DNA of 64,000 bases from Dongia sedimenti (GTDB lineage: Bacteria; Pseudomonadota; Alphaproteobacteria; Dongiales; Dongiaceae): NCBI GenBank assembly GCA_030715195.1, contig JAUYVI010000006.1, forward strand, positions 558,001-622,000, read 5' to 3'. Under the pieces are notes generated by a model. It saw only the letters and a list, made by a program, of their open reading frames with translations, was not told the origin of the DNA and did no database searches. Below are positions 1-10,036 of the stretch, piece by piece; the stretch's first letter is position 1; each line of letters begins with the position of its first letter. A program made the translations under genes and the position numbers.

Positions 1-902
1 TCGCGGAGTCCGATCCGCGGCGCCCAGCCGAGGCCGCGGATCTTGTCGGCGCTCATCAGCTTCCGCGGCGTGCCGTCCGGCTTCGAGAGATCATGGGTGA
101 TCTCACCCTTGAAGCCGACGATCTCGCAGACCAGCTGCGTCAGCTCGAGGATGGTGATGTCCTCGCCCGATCCGACGTTCACGTGGCTGTCGCCGGAATA
201 GCTCTTCATCAGATGGACGCAGGCATCGGCGCAGTCATCGACATGCAGGAATTCGCGCCGCGGCGCGCCGGTTCCCCACATCACGATCTGCTTCTCGCCG
301 CGCTGCTTTGCCTCATGCGCCTTGCGGATCAGCGCCGGCATCACATGGCTGGACTTCAGATCGAAGTTGTCGCCCGGCCCGTAGAGATTGGTGGGCATCG
401 CGGAGACGAAGTCGGCGCCATGCTGCCGCCGAAAGGCCTGGCACAGCTTGATGCCGGCGATCTTGGCGATCGCATACCATTCGTTGGTCGGCTCCAGCGG
501 CCCGGTCAGCAACGCATCCTCGGTGATCGGCTGCGGCGCCAGCTTCGGATAGATGCAGCTCGAGCCCAGGAACATCAGCTTCTCGACCTGGGTCTCGAAG
601 GCGGCGCCGATGATGTTGGTCTCGATCGCCAGGTTGTCGTAGAGGAAGTCGGCGGGATAGGTGTCGTTGGCAAGGATGCCGCCGACCTTGGCCGCCGCCA
701 GAAACACCGCCTGCGGCCGCGCTTGCGCCATCCAGGCCTCGACCGCGGCCTGGCGCTTCAGATCGACCGTGTCGCGGCCGGCGGTCAGGACTTCGCAATT
801 CTCGGCCTTGAGGCGCCGCACGATCGCCGATCCGACCATGCCGCGATGGCCGGCGACCCAGACGCGCTTGCCGGCGAGCGAGTAGGGGCTGCCGACCGTC
901 AT
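1..902 (-). CDS. fcl: GDP-L-fucose synthase, 3' end outside window
   Basis: Converts GDP-4-keto-6-deoxy-mannose to GDP-L-fucose (epimerase plus NADPH reductase) in the cytosol, supplying fucose for surface polysaccharide. Reading leftward from an ATG at 902, the translation has the Rossmann motif GHRGMVGSA near residue 20, the catalytic YAIAK (YxxxK) near residue 143, and YGPGDNFD, typical of this enzyme. About 300 residues are visible; the family is usually 310-325, so only a short C-terminal piece is missing. The start lies one base past the gmd stop, so the two are co-transcribed and probably translationally coupled, forming the last two steps of GDP-fucose synthesis. Assignment is firm; the C-terminus cannot be checked. 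Confidence 0.93.
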   Translation of the reverse strand, partial: MTVGSPYSLAGKRVWVAGHRGMVGSAIVRRLKAENCEVLTAGRDTVDLKRQAAVEAWMAQARPQAVFLAAAKVGGILANDTYPADFLYDNLAIETNIIGAAFETQVEKLMFLGSSCIYPKLAPQPITEDALLTGPLEPTNEWYAIAKIAGIKLCQAFRRQHGADFVSAMPTNLYGPGDNFDLKSSHVMPALIRKAHEAKQRGEKQIVMWGTGAPRREFLHVDDCADACVHLMKSYSGDSHVNVGSGEDITILELTQLVCEIVGFKGEITHDLSKPDGTPRKLMSADKIRGLGWAPRIGLR

Positions 903-903
903 C

Positions 904-1974
904 TCAGGCGCCCTTCATGATCGGCGCGGAGGCCATCACCTTGAGATCCTCGCGCACCATCTCCGCGACCAGGGCATCGAGGCTGGTCTCGTGCTTCCAG
1001 CCGAGCTTCTCATGCGCCTTCCGGGGATCGCCGATCAGCAGGTCGACCTCGGTCGGCCGGAAATAACGCGGATCAATCTCGACCAGCGTCTTGCCGGTCT
1101 TCGCGCAAAGGCCCTTCTCGGCGACGCCCACGCCGCTCCAGCGCAGCGTGGTTCCGACCTCGGCGAAGGCCTTCTCGACGAAGGAGCGCACCGTATGGGT
1201 CTCGCCGGTTGCGAGCACATAGTCGTCGGGCTGCTCCTGCTGCAGCATCAGCCACATGCCCTTCACGTATTCCTTGGCATGGCCCCAGTCGCGCTTGGAA
1301 TCGAGGTTACCGAGATAGAGCTTATCCTGTCGCTCGAGGTGGATCGCGGCGACCGCGCGGGTGATCTTGCGGGTGACGAAGGTCTCGCCGCGGATCGGGC
1401 TCTCGTGGTTGAACAGGATGCCGTTCGAGGCATGCATCCCATAAGCCTCGCGGTAGTTTACGGTGATCCAGTAGGCGTAAAGTTTCGCGGCGGCATAGGG
1501 TGAGCGAGGATAGAACGGCGTGGTTTCGCTCTGGGGCACTTCCTGGACCTTCCCGTAAAGCTCCGAGGTCGAGGCCTGGTAGAACCGGGTCTTCTTGGTG
1601 AGGCCGAGCAGCCGGATCGCCTCCAACAGGCGCAGGGTGCCGATTCCGTCGGCATTGGCGGTGTATTCCGGCGTCTCGAAGCTGACCTGCACATGGGACT
1701 GTGCAGCGAGATTGTAGATCTCGTCGGGCTGCGTCTCCTGCACCACCCGGATCAGGTTGGTGGAGTCCACCATGTCGCCATAGTGCAGGAAGAACTGCGG
1801 ATTGGTCTCGTGCGGATCCTGGTAGATGTGCTCGATCCGGCCGGTGTTGAAGGAGGACGAGCGCCGCTTGATGCCGTGGACGATGTAGCCCTTGGAGAGC
1901 AGCAGCTCCGCGAGATAGGCGCCGTCCTGGCCGGTGGCGCCGGTGATCAAGGCAACCTTTCGGTTGTCGGTCAT
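904..1974 (-). CDS. gmd: GDP-mannose 4,6-dehydratase
   Basis: Dehydrates GDP-D-mannose to GDP-4-keto-6-deoxy-D-mannose, the substrate of the following fcl gene. The 356-residue product is normal length for the family. It starts with a glycine-rich NAD(P) motif [11 protein letters not shown] (residues 11-21), continues with the family signature [11 protein letters not shown], and carries the STSELYG and SPYAAAK segments (catalytic Ser/Thr, Tyr and Lys near residues 130-165). The ATG at 1974 is supported by homologous N-termini of the form MT.(K)[12 protein letters not shown]. It is the first gene of the minus-strand pair; its leader is the long intergenic region to its right. Confidence 0.96.
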   Translation of the reverse strand: MTDNRKVALITGATGQDGAYLAELLLSKGYIVHGIKRRSSSFNTGRIEHIYQDPHETNPQFFLHYGDMVDSTNLIRVVQETQPDEIYNLAAQSHVQVSFETPEYTANADGIGTLRLLEAIRLLGLTKKTRFYQASTSELYGKVQEVPQSETTPFYPRSPYAAAKLYAYWITVNYREAYGMHASNGILFNHESPIRGETFVTRKITRAVAAIHLERQDKLYLGNLDSKRDWGHAKEYVKGMWLMLQQEQPDDYVLATGETHTVRSFVEKAFAEVGTTLRWSGVGVAEKGLCAKTGKTLVEIDPRYFRPTEVDLLIGDPRKAHEKLGWKHETSLDALVAEMVREDLKVMASAPIMKGA

Positions 1975-2584
1975 AGGTTTCCTACTCCAATGATGCGACG
2001 GCGCATGACAGATGCGTCCGTCAGACGAAGGACCGCCGGCAAGGTTTCGCGCCCGCCTGCCGCCCCTTCGAGCCTGTTCTCGCTTCTCCCCTCGGGAACA
2101 TCGCGCAGGAACAGTCTATAAGCTGTGATGCTGCGCTGCAGTATAAATTTTCCTTTTCTTGATTGGGAAGCGGAAATGTCGGGCGCGGTTCTCAGGCTGT
2201 AGCGGTGCTGCGCGCTGCGGCAACCAAACTCGCGCGGCCGCGTCTTCGTTCCCAACAGTCGATCGGCACAAGCCCACTGCGCTGCCTCGGATGCTCCCAA
2301 TGGATGCAAAATCTTCCGCCCGAAATTAACGATAAATTTGAGCTATTATTTCCGAGTTCATTTTAGGGGCATTCCGCTTTCGGTTCGGAGTCACACCCAA
2401 ATGAGAGAACCCGGGCGAGTTGGCGGGCAACTTCCGCGGCTGCTCAGGCATTATTCGCTGGGTTTATGACATACTCCTCCCACCGCTGAGCCACCGCTTC
2501 AGGGCGGCAGCACGGGGGCAGTGGAGGTCGGTTCAGTTGCGGCGGATGCCGCGGCGGGCGGCCTGGTCTGAACACAACCGGAAT
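1975..2584. other. Intergenic region between divergent gmd and sciP
   Basis: About 610 bases without a convincing gene. It has two AT-rich islands (about 2115-2165 and 2320-2370) in an otherwise GC-rich setting. On the minus strand the first island contains TATACT, a good -10 match for a gmd promoter, but no clear -35. The second island is placed to hold the sciP promoter. Open frames crossing the region have no recognisable protein features, and upstream in-frame extension of sciP from 2420 lacks family similarity. Promoter positions are inference only. Confidence 0.4.
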
Positions 2585-2950
2585 ATGAGTATGGATCCCG
2601 AGGCTGAACTGGGAGCGCTTTCGTGCGCTCCGGGAACGAAGAGTCCTGACGGAACGGTGGCGGCCGAGGCGGGCCCCGGCAGGATTTCACGGCGCCGCAA
2701 GCCGATCAAGATCGATGATCTGCCGCCGCCCGGCATTACGCGCTGGGTCATACATCGCAAGGCGCAGGTCGTTGCGGCCGTTCAGGCCGGCGCTCTCAGC
2801 CTCGAAGAGGTCTGCCATCGCTACTCGGTCTCGGTCGAGGAATTCCAAAGCTGGCAGAAGACCCTGCAGCGGCACGGCATTTACGGCCTGCGCACCACGC
2901 GGTCGCAAATCTATCGCTCCGGCGAATTGAAGACGAACGGCAAAGACTAG
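2585..2950 (+). CDS. sciP: SciP/DUF1153 family regulator of CtrA-dependent transcription
   Basis: SciP is a small helix-turn-helix protein that in Caulobacter binds DNA and restrains CtrA-activated transcription; it is largely alphaproteobacterial. The family core is obvious: DLPPPGITRWVIHRKAQVV (about residues 43-61), then a helical segment AGALSLEEVCHRYSVSVEEF, then WQKTLQRHGIYGLRTTR. From the ATG at 2585 the product is 121 residues, somewhat longer than the roughly 90-residue family norm because of a low-complexity N-terminal 40 residues; ATG 2591 is an alternative. It stands alone, divergent from gmd. Family call is strong; that it controls CtrA here is inference from relatives. Confidence 0.87.
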   Translation: MSMDPEAELGALSCAPGTKSPDGTVAAEAGPGRISRRRKPIKIDDLPPPGITRWVIHRKAQVVAAVQAGALSLEEVCHRYSVSVEEFQSWQKTLQRHGIYGLRTTRSQIYRSGELKTNGKD

Positions 2951-3079
2951 CGTCCGATTTTGCGTGGTCGCTCCGTCGGCGTGGAACCGCACCACACCAA
3001 TGCCGTTTTCCGCTTGCCGCCCGGATGACGCTCGCCGCAGAATCCCGGCATGGCCGCGCGATGTTCCCGGAGGTCGGTT

Positions 3080-3454
3080 TTGAATGCTCAGATGCCCTGG
3101 TTGCTTGGTGCGCTCGTCGCCCTGACCCTGGCCACGGCAATGCTGGTGCCGACTGCCCCTGCAACGGCCAAGGAAATTTCCATGCCGCCCTTGTCCCGCA
3201 GCACTGTGGAGAACGCCTGCAATCGCGCCGGCGGCAGAGACTATGGCGTGCGCGATGAAGGCCAAGAGTATGGCTGCATCTCGCGGAACGGCTCAGTCAA
3301 CTGCACGACGGATGGCCAGTGTGTCGGCTATGTTTCCGACCTGCTGCCGGTAACGGCCAATTCGATCGATGCCGTCCTGGGCCTCGGTGTCAACGCGGGC
3401 CCGATCAAGCTCGGTCCGAAGGACAGCCGGGTCGTGCCCCAGCCTCAGCCCTGA
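3080..3454 (+). CDS. Small secreted protein of unknown function
   Basis: A 124-residue product with a classical signal peptide: a short N-terminus, a hydrophobic stretch (about residues 6-24), then APATAK as a likely cleavage region. The mature part holds four cysteines and alternating polar segments but no family I recognise. I choose a TTG start at 3080 because GGAGG lies at 3069-3073, six bases upstream; the longer ATG frame from 3050 would put charged residues before the hydrophobic core, and an internal ATG exists four codons on. It is convergent with the acyltransferase gene, with 18 bases between stops. Export is likely; function unknown. Confidence 0.68.
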   Translation: MNAQMPWLLGALVALTLATAMLVPTAPATAKEISMPPLSRSTVENACNRAGGRDYGVRDEGQEYGCISRNGSVNCTTDGQCVGYVSDLLPVTANSIDAVLGLGVNAGPIKLGPKDSRVVPQPQP

Positions 3455-3472
3455 TCAGCCTTCCCCGACAAA

Positions 3473-4615
3473 TCAATATTGCCGCTCGACGCCGCTTGTC
3501 CGTTGCTCCGGCGCAGGAGTGCGCTCACCAGCTCTAAGCTTGAAGGATGAGATCCAGCGCCGCATCGGCGTTTCAAACCAGGCGAAGGAGAAGTAAGCTA
3601 AGACTGTCAGCAGCGCCGCGACCACGACGCACCAGATTGACATTGCGACCGGCCCCAGGTGCAACAGCCGTCCGCCGACGAAGGTCAGCAATATCGTCGC
3701 GGCAAGCGGATGCAGCATGTAGATTGAATAGGTCAGCTGCCCAATGACCGAGACCCGTGCGGGAAGCGCTGAGATCTTTCCTTGCACATCGGCCGATATC
3801 GCAACCGCGACGATGATGTAGACCAGCGGCAGTAGGTAGAACGGCGTCGCGCCGGCCAGACCGAGAGCAAGAAAGACAACGAGAGCGACATACATCGCCA
3901 GTTCCGGCTTCGGCAGCCACGCCAGCTTGAAGCGCCAGAGAAAGAGGCAGATGCCGATCAGGAAGGACGGTACGCCGCGCGCGAATCCGCCCGCATAGGT
4001 ATAATCGATCCAGTAGAGCTCGGCATTCGCAGGTCTGAACTCGGTTCCGGCCAACCAGGCGATAATGGTAAGTGCCGCCGCGATTAGCAGCCACGGGCTG
4101 CGGCGGGCGACGGCGCAGAAGACCGGAAACAAGCAATAGAGCAGGATTTCGACGCTGATCGACCAACTCGGATAGTTGAACGTGAGGCGATCGCAAACGC
4201 TCAGTGAGTGGATCAGGAAGAGATTCGGCAGGAAACACTGCCAGTCATACCGGTCCGGCTCCTTCACTTGCACGCCGAGATAAATAGAAAGCCCGATCGC
4301 GGCGAAGGCGAACAGGGTCAGCCAATGCAGCGGCACCAGCCGCGCCGCGCGGCGCTTCATGAAGGCGCCGAACTCCGACCATGTGCTCATTCGATCGAAG
4401 TAAACGAAACTGATCACGAATCCGGAGATCGCGAAGAAAAGGTCCACGAAGAGCGGCAGGAAGTCCCAGCTTGCATGCACGGAAATGTGCAAATCCGGTG
4501 CGTACACTCTGAAGTGATACAGCACGACGCCGTAGGCTGCGATGAAGCGAAGGAGGTCGAGGTTCCTCAGCTTGTCGCTTTCAGCCCGCAGTGGAGGGAA
4601 CCAACGCTTAATCAC
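3473..4615 (-). CDS. Acyltransferase 3 family membrane protein (OafA/YrhL type)
   Basis: Integral membrane acyltransferase of the family that O-acetylates or succinylates surface and secreted glycans. The 380-residue protein opens with the family signature NLDLLRFIAAYGVVLYHF (residues about 17-34, with the conserved His) and has some ten hydrophobic segments, including LFFAISGFVISF and the RRAARLVPLHWL segment with the family's conserved Arg. It is a stand-alone membrane domain without an SGNH extension. Its position two genes from gmd/fcl fits decoration of a fucose-containing polysaccharide, but it is not in the same transcription unit, and the acceptor cannot be read from sequence. Confidence 0.88.
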   Translation of the reverse strand: MIKRWFPPLRAESDKLRNLDLLRFIAAYGVVLYHFRVYAPDLHISVHASWDFLPLFVDLFFAISGFVISFVYFDRMSTWSEFGAFMKRRAARLVPLHWLTLFAFAAIGLSIYLGVQVKEPDRYDWQCFLPNLFLIHSLSVCDRLTFNYPSWSISVEILLYCLFPVFCAVARRSPWLLIAAALTIIAWLAGTEFRPANAELYWIDYTYAGGFARGVPSFLIGICLFLWRFKLAWLPKPELAMYVALVVFLALGLAGATPFYLLPLVYIIVAVAISADVQGKISALPARVSVIGQLTYSIYMLHPLAATILLTFVGGRLLHLGPVAMSIWCVVVAALLTVLAYFSFAWFETPMRRWISSFKLRAGERTPAPEQRTSGVERQY

Positions 4616-4908
4616 TCATCCCCTTATGTTCTTGATCGTCGCCTATTAATCGATCGGAGGCGGCAAGCCAACGGCCAGCGGAGCGCGTTGTTCCCTCTTT
4701 TCCCTCAAGCCATCCAGGCGTCGCACGGTGAAAGTCCGTCATATTATCAACATTTCATTCGCGGAAGGAATCCGCACACCGCACGCATTCGCATCGCTTG
4801 CACATGAGCCGCTGAAGGTGAGTGACAATATTGGCTGCCTGCGGTGGAAAGCAGGCAGGGCACGCGGAGTCGCCGAACCTGAGCTTCGATCAGGGGCCAG
4901 GAAAAGAA

Positions 4909-4983
4909 TGGTGGGTGCGACAGGGATTGAACCTGTGACCCCTACCGTGTGAAGGTAGTGCTCTCCCGCTGAGCTACGCACCC
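4909..4983 (-). tRNA. tRNA-Val (anticodon CAC)
   Basis: On the minus strand the sequence folds into a full cloverleaf. The acceptor stem GGGTGCG pairs with CGCACCC, the D arm contains AGCTCAGCGGGAGAGC, the anticodon stem CTACC/GGTAG encloses loop TTCACAC (anticodon CAC, reading GUG valine codons), and the T arm contains GGTTCAATCC. The 3' CCA is encoded. There is no tRNA neighbour. A T-rich stretch follows the 3' end and could serve in termination. Confidence 0.96.
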
Positions 4984-5227
4984 GGGACCGGCCGCGCCTC
5001 CCCTGAGAACCAAAGGGTAGGAGGCGGTTGGAAGGCCGGTTGTTTAACCGCCGGGCTCTCACCTGTCAAACCTTCCTGCATCCGGTCAAACCCGCGTGAA
5101 GCGCCGGCTGAAGGAACGCCGCGGCCCTGCCGGCGGTTGACCGTCAGCCTCCTGGCAGCCCAAATGCCGATACTGGCTTCCGGTCGGGCGTCGTGCGTGA
5201 TTCGTGGATATTTCCAAAGGATTATCA

Positions 5228-6028
5228 ATGAGTTGGGTGTTTAGTCGCGTCGCTTGCCTCGCACTGGCCCTCCTGCCGATCGCGCCGGCCGCCGCCGAGG
5301 CCAAGCCGGTGACGCTCACCTATCTCGGCTATCTCGCCGGTTTCCCGGTGCTCTCGATGACCGCCCAGGCCGATCTGCCGGTGGCGGCGAACGGCCAGGC
5401 GGCCGATGGCGTCTACGGCCTCGAGGCCAATATCGTGACCGAGGGTTCGCTGGCGACGCTCTATCCCTATCGGAGCTCGGTCTCGGCCAATGGCAGGCTG
5501 GCGCGCGGCCGGGCGCAGCCGACCCAGTTCCACGCCGAAGGCCAGATCATGCAGAAGACCGAGAGCGTCACCCTGACCTATGCCGGCAACGGCACGGTCG
5601 CCATCAAGGCCGTGCCGCTGACCCGCCAAGCCCAGGAGGCGGCGGCGCAGGGCACCGCCAACGGCACGATCGATCCGGCCAGCCTGGTGCTGGCGGTGAT
5701 CGCCAACTATGCGCGCACCGACAGCTGCACCGGCAGCTACAAGCTGTTCGACGGCGTGCGCCGCTATGATCTCAACGTGACCGAGGTCGGCACCGGCAAT
5801 GTGCAGACCTACAAGCGGTCCTACTACCAGGGTCCGGCGGTCGAGTGCCGGGCGGTGCCGCAGCTCATTCAGGGCTTCGCCCAGATGGCGGTCGAATCCC
5901 GGCTCTATCCGCAATCGGCCGACATCTGGCTGGCCAATGCCGTGCCCGGCATGCCCGCCGTGCCGGTCCGGATCTACACCGAGAACGCCTTGGGCCGGAT
6001 GGTGTTCGACCTGGTCGGCGTGCAGTAG
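5228..6028 (+). CDS. Exported DUF3108-family protein
   Basis: A 266-residue protein with an N-terminal signal peptide (hydrophobic core about residues 8-22, cleavage after AAAEA) followed by a beta-rich domain beginning VTLTYLGYLAGFPVLSM, the typical opening of DUF3108 periplasmic proteins. Two cysteines (DSCTGSYK and VECRAV) may form a disulfide. ATG 5228 is preferred over the in-frame GTG at 5204 because AAAGGA sits seven bases upstream and the signal peptide then begins properly. It is convergent with gph. DUF3108 has no firm function; periplasmic or outer-membrane-associated location is the main inference. Confidence 0.8.
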   Translation: MSWVFSRVACLALALLPIAPAAAEAKPVTLTYLGYLAGFPVLSMTAQADLPVAANGQAADGVYGLEANIVTEGSLATLYPYRSSVSANGRLARGRAQPTQFHAEGQIMQKTESVTLTYAGNGTVAIKAVPLTRQAQEAAAQGTANGTIDPASLVLAVIANYARTDSCTGSYKLFDGVRRYDLNVTEVGTGNVQTYKRSYYQGPAVECRAVPQLIQGFAQMAVESRLYPQSADIWLANAVPGMPAVPVRIYTENALGRMVFDLVGVQ

Positions 6029-6041
6029 CGCTCCGAGACCC

Positions 6042-6707
6042 CTAGGGAAGCCGCGCGATCGCCGCCGGCAGTTCCGCGAAGCGCGCCAGCTTCAGATCCG
6101 CATCCTCCGCCGGGTTGCCGTAATCCGAGGGGATCAGCACCGCCGTCACCGCGGCGGCGCGGGCGCAGAGCACGTCATTGGCGCTGTCGCCGATCATCAC
6201 CGCATTCGCCGCGCTGCCGCCGAGCCGCTCGATCGCCGCCAGCAGCGGCTCGGGATCGGGCTTGCGCTTCGGCAGGGAATCGCCGCCGATCACCGATCCG
6301 AAGAAGCGGTCGAGCTTCAGCGCCGCCAGGATCCGCAGCGTCGGGTCATAGGGCTTGTTGGTGCAGATCCCGAGCTTGTGCCCCGCTTCCTGGAGTCGCT
6401 CGAGCGTCGCTTCCACATCCGGATAGGCCCGGGTGCGGTCGATCAGGCAGTCGCGATAGAGCGCCAGGAAGCGTTTCAGCGCCGCCGGCTGGTCGGCATC
6501 CGCCAGCCCCGAGGCGGCGAGCCCGCGCTGCACCAGCACGCCCGCGCCGTCGCCGACCATCGACCGCACGGTGCTCTCGGCCAGCGCCGGCTTGCCGAAC
6601 TCCGCGAGCAACCCGTTGAGCGCGGTGGCGAGGTCGGGCGCGCTGTCCACCAGGGTGCCGTCGAGATCGAAGATAAGATGCCGTACCCCAGGGATTCGAT
6701 CGGTCAT
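6042..6707 (-). CDS. gph: Phosphoglycolate phosphatase, HAD superfamily
   Basis: Dephosphorylates 2-phosphoglycolate, arising from DNA repair or oxygenase side reactions. The 221-residue product shows all HAD motifs: nucleophile motif FDLDGTLVDS (Asp14, Asp16), motif II CTNKP, the lysine in KRKPDP, and the Mg-binding IGDSANDV. The cap-domain spacing matches Gph. I use the ATG at 6707; a longer frame to 6767 adds 20 residues without family similarity and would run into the glmU leader. It is divergent from glmU, sharing about 107 bases of promoter space. A broader HAD phosphatase specificity cannot be excluded. Confidence 0.88.
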   Translation of the reverse strand: MTDRIPGVRHLIFDLDGTLVDSAPDLATALNGLLAEFGKPALAESTVRSMVGDGAGVLVQRGLAASGLADADQPAALKRFLALYRDCLIDRTRAYPDVEATLERLQEAGHKLGICTNKPYDPTLRILAALKLDRFFGSVIGGDSLPKRKPDPEPLLAAIERLGGSAANAVMIGDSANDVLCARAAAVTAVLIPSDYGNPAEDADLKLARFAELPAAIARLP

Positions 6708-6814
6708 ATTTCCGCCGTGTTCCGCTTCTATCAGGCTGCTGTTGGACTGCAGGCGGGGATATGGCATTTTGCGCGGCGTCGCAAGACCATCGGGGTCTCA
6801 ACAAGGGTCTGGTC

Positions 6815-8167
6815 ATGGGTGAAATCGCAGCCATCGTGCTGGCGGCGGGCAAGGGCACGCGGATGAAATCCGCCCTGCCGAAGGTGCTGCATCGGATCGC
6901 CGGCCGCAGCATGATCGGCCATGTGCTCGACAATCTCGCGGCCCTCAAGGTCGCGAAGACCGCCGTGGTGATCGCGCCCGGCATGGAATCGGTCGCCCGG
7001 GAAGTGGCGCCGCACCCGACCGTGGTCCAGCAGCAGCAACTCGGCACCGGCCATGCCGTCGCGGCGACGAAGGCGACGTTCGGGAGCTTCGACGGTACCG
7101 TGCTCGTCCTGTTCGGCGACGCGCCATTCGTGGGCGCCGCGACGATGACGCATCTGGTCCGGCGCCGAGAAGCCGCCGACCGGCCGGCCGTGGTCGTGCT
7201 CGGGGTGCGGCCGGAGGATACTGCTGGCTTCGGCCGGCTGGTGACCGATGGGACTGGCAATCTCGAACGCATCGTGGAGCAGCGCGATGCGACACCGGAA
7301 GAGCTGGAGATCGACCTCTGCAATTCCGGCGTGATGGCGGTCGAGGGCGCCGCGCTCTGGAACCTTATCGACGCGATCGAGAACAAGAACGCCAAGAGCG
7401 AATACTATCTGACCGACATCGTTGCCATTGCCCAGCGGAAGGGCCGCACCGTCGCCGTGGTCGAGGCTGACGAGGACGAGATCCCGCTGATTGGCGTCAA
7501 CGACCGGATCGAACTCGCCCAGGCCGAGGCGATCTGCCAGCAAATGCTGCGCGCCGACGCGCTCGCCAATGGCGCCACCATGATCGATCCCCCGTCGGTC
7601 TTTCTCTCGAAGGACACCCGGCTCGGCCAGGACGTGACCATCGGCCCGAACGTGGTGTTCGGTCCCGGCGTCACCGTCGCGGACAACGTGGAGATCCGCG
7701 CCTTCTGCCACATCGAAGGCGCTGCGATCGAAAGCGGTGCCGTGATCGGACCCTTCGCCCGGCTGCGCCAGGGCTCGAAGATCGGCGCGAACGCCCATAT
7801 CGGCAATTTCGTCGAGACCAAGAACGCGGTGCTGGGCAAGGGAGCCAAGGCCAATCACCTGACCTATCTCGGCGATGCCGAGGTGGGGGCGAAATCGAAC
7901 ATCGGCGCCGGCACCATCACCTGCAACTACGACGGCTTCCTCAAAGAGAAGACCACCATCGGCGAGAACGTCTTCATCGGCTCCAACTCCTCGCTGGTCG
8001 CACCGGTCACGATCGGCGAGGGCGCCATGGTCGCGGCGGGCAGCGTGATCACCCGCGACGTGGAGCCGGATGCGATGGCGGTCGCGCGCGGTGCCCAGAC
8101 CGACAAGCCGGGCTGGGCCGCCAAATTCCGCGCGGCGCGCGAAGCCTTCAAGAATTCACGCGGTTAG
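6815..8167 (+). CDS. glmU: Bifunctional UDP-N-acetylglucosamine pyrophosphorylase / glucosamine-1-phosphate acetyltransferase
   Basis: Makes UDP-GlcNAc from glucosamine-1-phosphate, acetyl-CoA and UTP for peptidoglycan and LPS. The 450-residue protein has the N-terminal uridyltransferase signature LAAGKGTRMKSALPKVLH (residues 9-26), then from about residue 250 the hexapeptide repeats of the left-handed beta-helix acetyltransferase domain, including HIGNFVETKN and GAGTITCNYDG with the catalytic region. ATG 6815 gives the canonical start; 18 upstream in-frame codons lack similarity. glmS follows after 20 bases, so the two form the usual amino-sugar operon. Confidence 0.96.
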   Translation: MGEIAAIVLAAGKGTRMKSALPKVLHRIAGRSMIGHVLDNLAALKVAKTAVVIAPGMESVAREVAPHPTVVQQQQLGTGHAVAATKATFGSFDGTVLVLFGDAPFVGAATMTHLVRRREAADRPAVVVLGVRPEDTAGFGRLVTDGTGNLERIVEQRDATPEELEIDLCNSGVMAVEGAALWNLIDAIENKNAKSEYYLTDIVAIAQRKGRTVAVVEADEDEIPLIGVNDRIELAQAEAICQQMLRADALANGATMIDPPSVFLSKDTRLGQDVTIGPNVVFGPGVTVADNVEIRAFCHIEGAAIESGAVIGPFARLRQGSKIGANAHIGNFVETKNAVLGKGAKANHLTYLGDAEVGAKSNIGAGTITCNYDGFLKEKTTIGENVFIGSNSSLVAPVTIGEGAMVAAGSVITRDVEPDAMAVARGAQTDKPGWAAKFRAAREAFKNSRG

Positions 8168-8187
8168 ACCACGGGGGATAGACCAGC

Positions 8188-10008
8188 ATGTGCGGGATCG
8201 TCGGCATCATCGGCAAGGCGGAGGTGGCGCCCCTGCTGCTCGACGGATTGAAGCGCCTCGAATACCGCGGCTATGACTCCGCCGGCATCGCGACCCTGAT
8301 CGAGGGCCGGATCGAGCGCCGCCGCGCCGAGGGCAAGCTCGGCAACCTCGCCGCGCGCCTCGCAGCGGCGCCACTGCCCGGCGTCATCGGCATCGCCCAC
8401 ACCCGATGGGCGACCCACGGGCGGCCGAACGAGACCAATGCCCATCCGCATGCGACCGCGCGCGTCGCCCTGGTCCATAACGGCATCATCGAGAACTTCC
8501 AGGAACTGCGCGACGAGCTCTCGAAGGCCGGCCGCAAGTTCGAGACCGAGACCGACACCGAGGCAGTCGCCCATCTGCTGACCCACTATCTCGACCAGGG
8601 CCTCGATCCCGAAGCCGCCATGGCGAAGATGATGCCGCGGCTGCACGGCGCCTTCAGCCTTGCCATCCTGATCGCCGACCGTCCGGACATCATGATCGGC
8701 GCCCGCCGCGGCAGCCCGCTCGCGGTCGGCTATGGCGACGGGGAGATGTATCTGGGCTCCGACGCGATGGCACTCGCGCCCTACACCGACCGCATCTGCT
8801 ACCTGCACGAGGACGACTGGGTAATCGTCTCGCGCGACGCCGCGACCATCTACAATAACGGCAAGCGGGTGAATCGCGAGGTCAAGAAGACCGCGCTCTC
8901 CGGCGCCCTGATCGGCAAGGGCAACCACGCCCATTTCATGATGAAGGAGATCGCCGAGCAGCCGGCGGTGATCGGCGACACGCTGCAGGCCTTCCTCAAT
9001 CCGCTGAAGCGCCAGATCGAGCTGCCGCCGCTGCCGATCGACCTCGCGAAAATTTCGCAGCTCACCATCGTCGCCTGCGGCACCGCCTATCTCGCCGGCT
9101 TCGTCGCCAAGTACTGGCTGGAGCGGATCGCCCGCCTGCCGGTCGAGCTCGACATCGCCTCGGAGTTCCGCTACCGCGAGGCGCCGATGCCGAAGGACGG
9201 CGCCACGCTGGTGATCTCGCAATCCGGCGAGACCGCCGACACCCTGGCCGCGCTGAAATACGCCAAGGCCCAGGGCCAGAAAGTGCTGGCGGTGCTGAAC
9301 GTGCCCGAGAGCACGATCGGCCGCGAATCCGATGTCGTGCTGCACACCCTGGCCGGTCCGGAGATCGGCGTCGCCTCGACCAAGGCCTTCACCACCCAGC
9401 TGGTCGTGCTGGCGGCCCTGGCGATCGCGACCGCGCGCGCCCGCGGGGCCATCGACGCGCAGCGCGAGGCCGAGCTCTCGACCGCCCTGACCGAAGTCCC
9501 GGCACGCGCCGCCGAAGTGCTGAACCACGATGCGCGGCTGAAGGAGATCGCGTTGAAGGTCGCCGAATGCCGCGACGTGCTGTTCCTCGGCCGCGGCACC
9601 AGCTATCCGATCGCGCTCGAGGGTGCCTTGAAGCTGAAGGAGATCTCCTACATCCACGCCGAAGGCTATGCCGCCGGCGAGATGAAGCACGGGCCGATCG
9701 CGCTCATCGACGACAATGTCCCGGTGATCGTGGTCGCCCCCAGCGACGATCTCTTTGAGAAGACCGCCAGCAACCTGCAGGAAGTGCGCGCCCGCGGCGG
9801 CCGCGTCATCTTCTTCTCCGACAAGGCCGGCATCGCCCGGCTCGGTGACGCCGCCATGGCGGCGATCGAGCTCCCGACCGTCGATCCCTTCGTGGCCCCG
9901 ATCCTCTACGCGATCCCGGTCCAGCTGCTGGCCTATCACGCCGCCGTCGCCAAGGGCACCGACGTGGACCAGCCGCGCAATCTCGCGAAGAGCGTCACCG
10001 TCGAATAG
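8188..10008 (+). CDS. glmS: Glutamine--fructose-6-phosphate aminotransferase (isomerizing)
   Basis: First committed step of amino-sugar synthesis: fructose-6-phosphate plus glutamine gives glucosamine-6-phosphate. The 606-residue length is standard. The start MCGIVGIIG exposes the catalytic Cys2 of the class II glutamine amidotransferase domain, followed by RGYDSAGIA and HTRWATHGRP. Two SIS domains fill the C-terminal half (STKAFTTQL, GRGTSYPIALEGALKLKEI), and the end DQPRNLAKSVTVE is canonical. It sits directly behind glmU. No ribozyme-like leader is evident, as expected outside Gram-positives. Confidence 0.97.
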   Translation: MCGIVGIIGKAEVAPLLLDGLKRLEYRGYDSAGIATLIEGRIERRRAEGKLGNLAARLAAAPLPGVIGIAHTRWATHGRPNETNAHPHATARVALVHNGIIENFQELRDELSKAGRKFETETDTEAVAHLLTHYLDQGLDPEAAMAKMMPRLHGAFSLAILIADRPDIMIGARRGSPLAVGYGDGEMYLGSDAMALAPYTDRICYLHEDDWVIVSRDAATIYNNGKRVNREVKKTALSGALIGKGNHAHFMMKEIAEQPAVIGDTLQAFLNPLKRQIELPPLPIDLAKISQLTIVACGTAYLAGFVAKYWLERIARLPVELDIASEFRYREAPMPKDGATLVISQSGETADTLAALKYAKAQGQKVLAVLNVPESTIGRESDVVLHTLAGPEIGVASTKAFTTQLVVLAALAIATARARGAIDAQREAELSTALTEVPARAAEVLNHDARLKEIALKVAECRDVLFLGRGTSYPIALEGALKLKEISYIHAEGYAAGEMKHGPIALIDDNVPVIVVAPSDDLFEKTASNLQEVRARGGRVIFFSDKAGIARLGDAAMAAIELPTVDPFVAPILYAIPVQLLAYHAAVAKGTDVDQPRNLAKSVTVE

Positions 10009-10036
10009 TCTGCGTGCGCCTGCTACATTGTCGCGC

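Noticed and set aside
4616..4908. Possible small gene between the acyltransferase and tRNA-Val
   Set aside because: Short frames there have no ribosome binding site or recognisable features.
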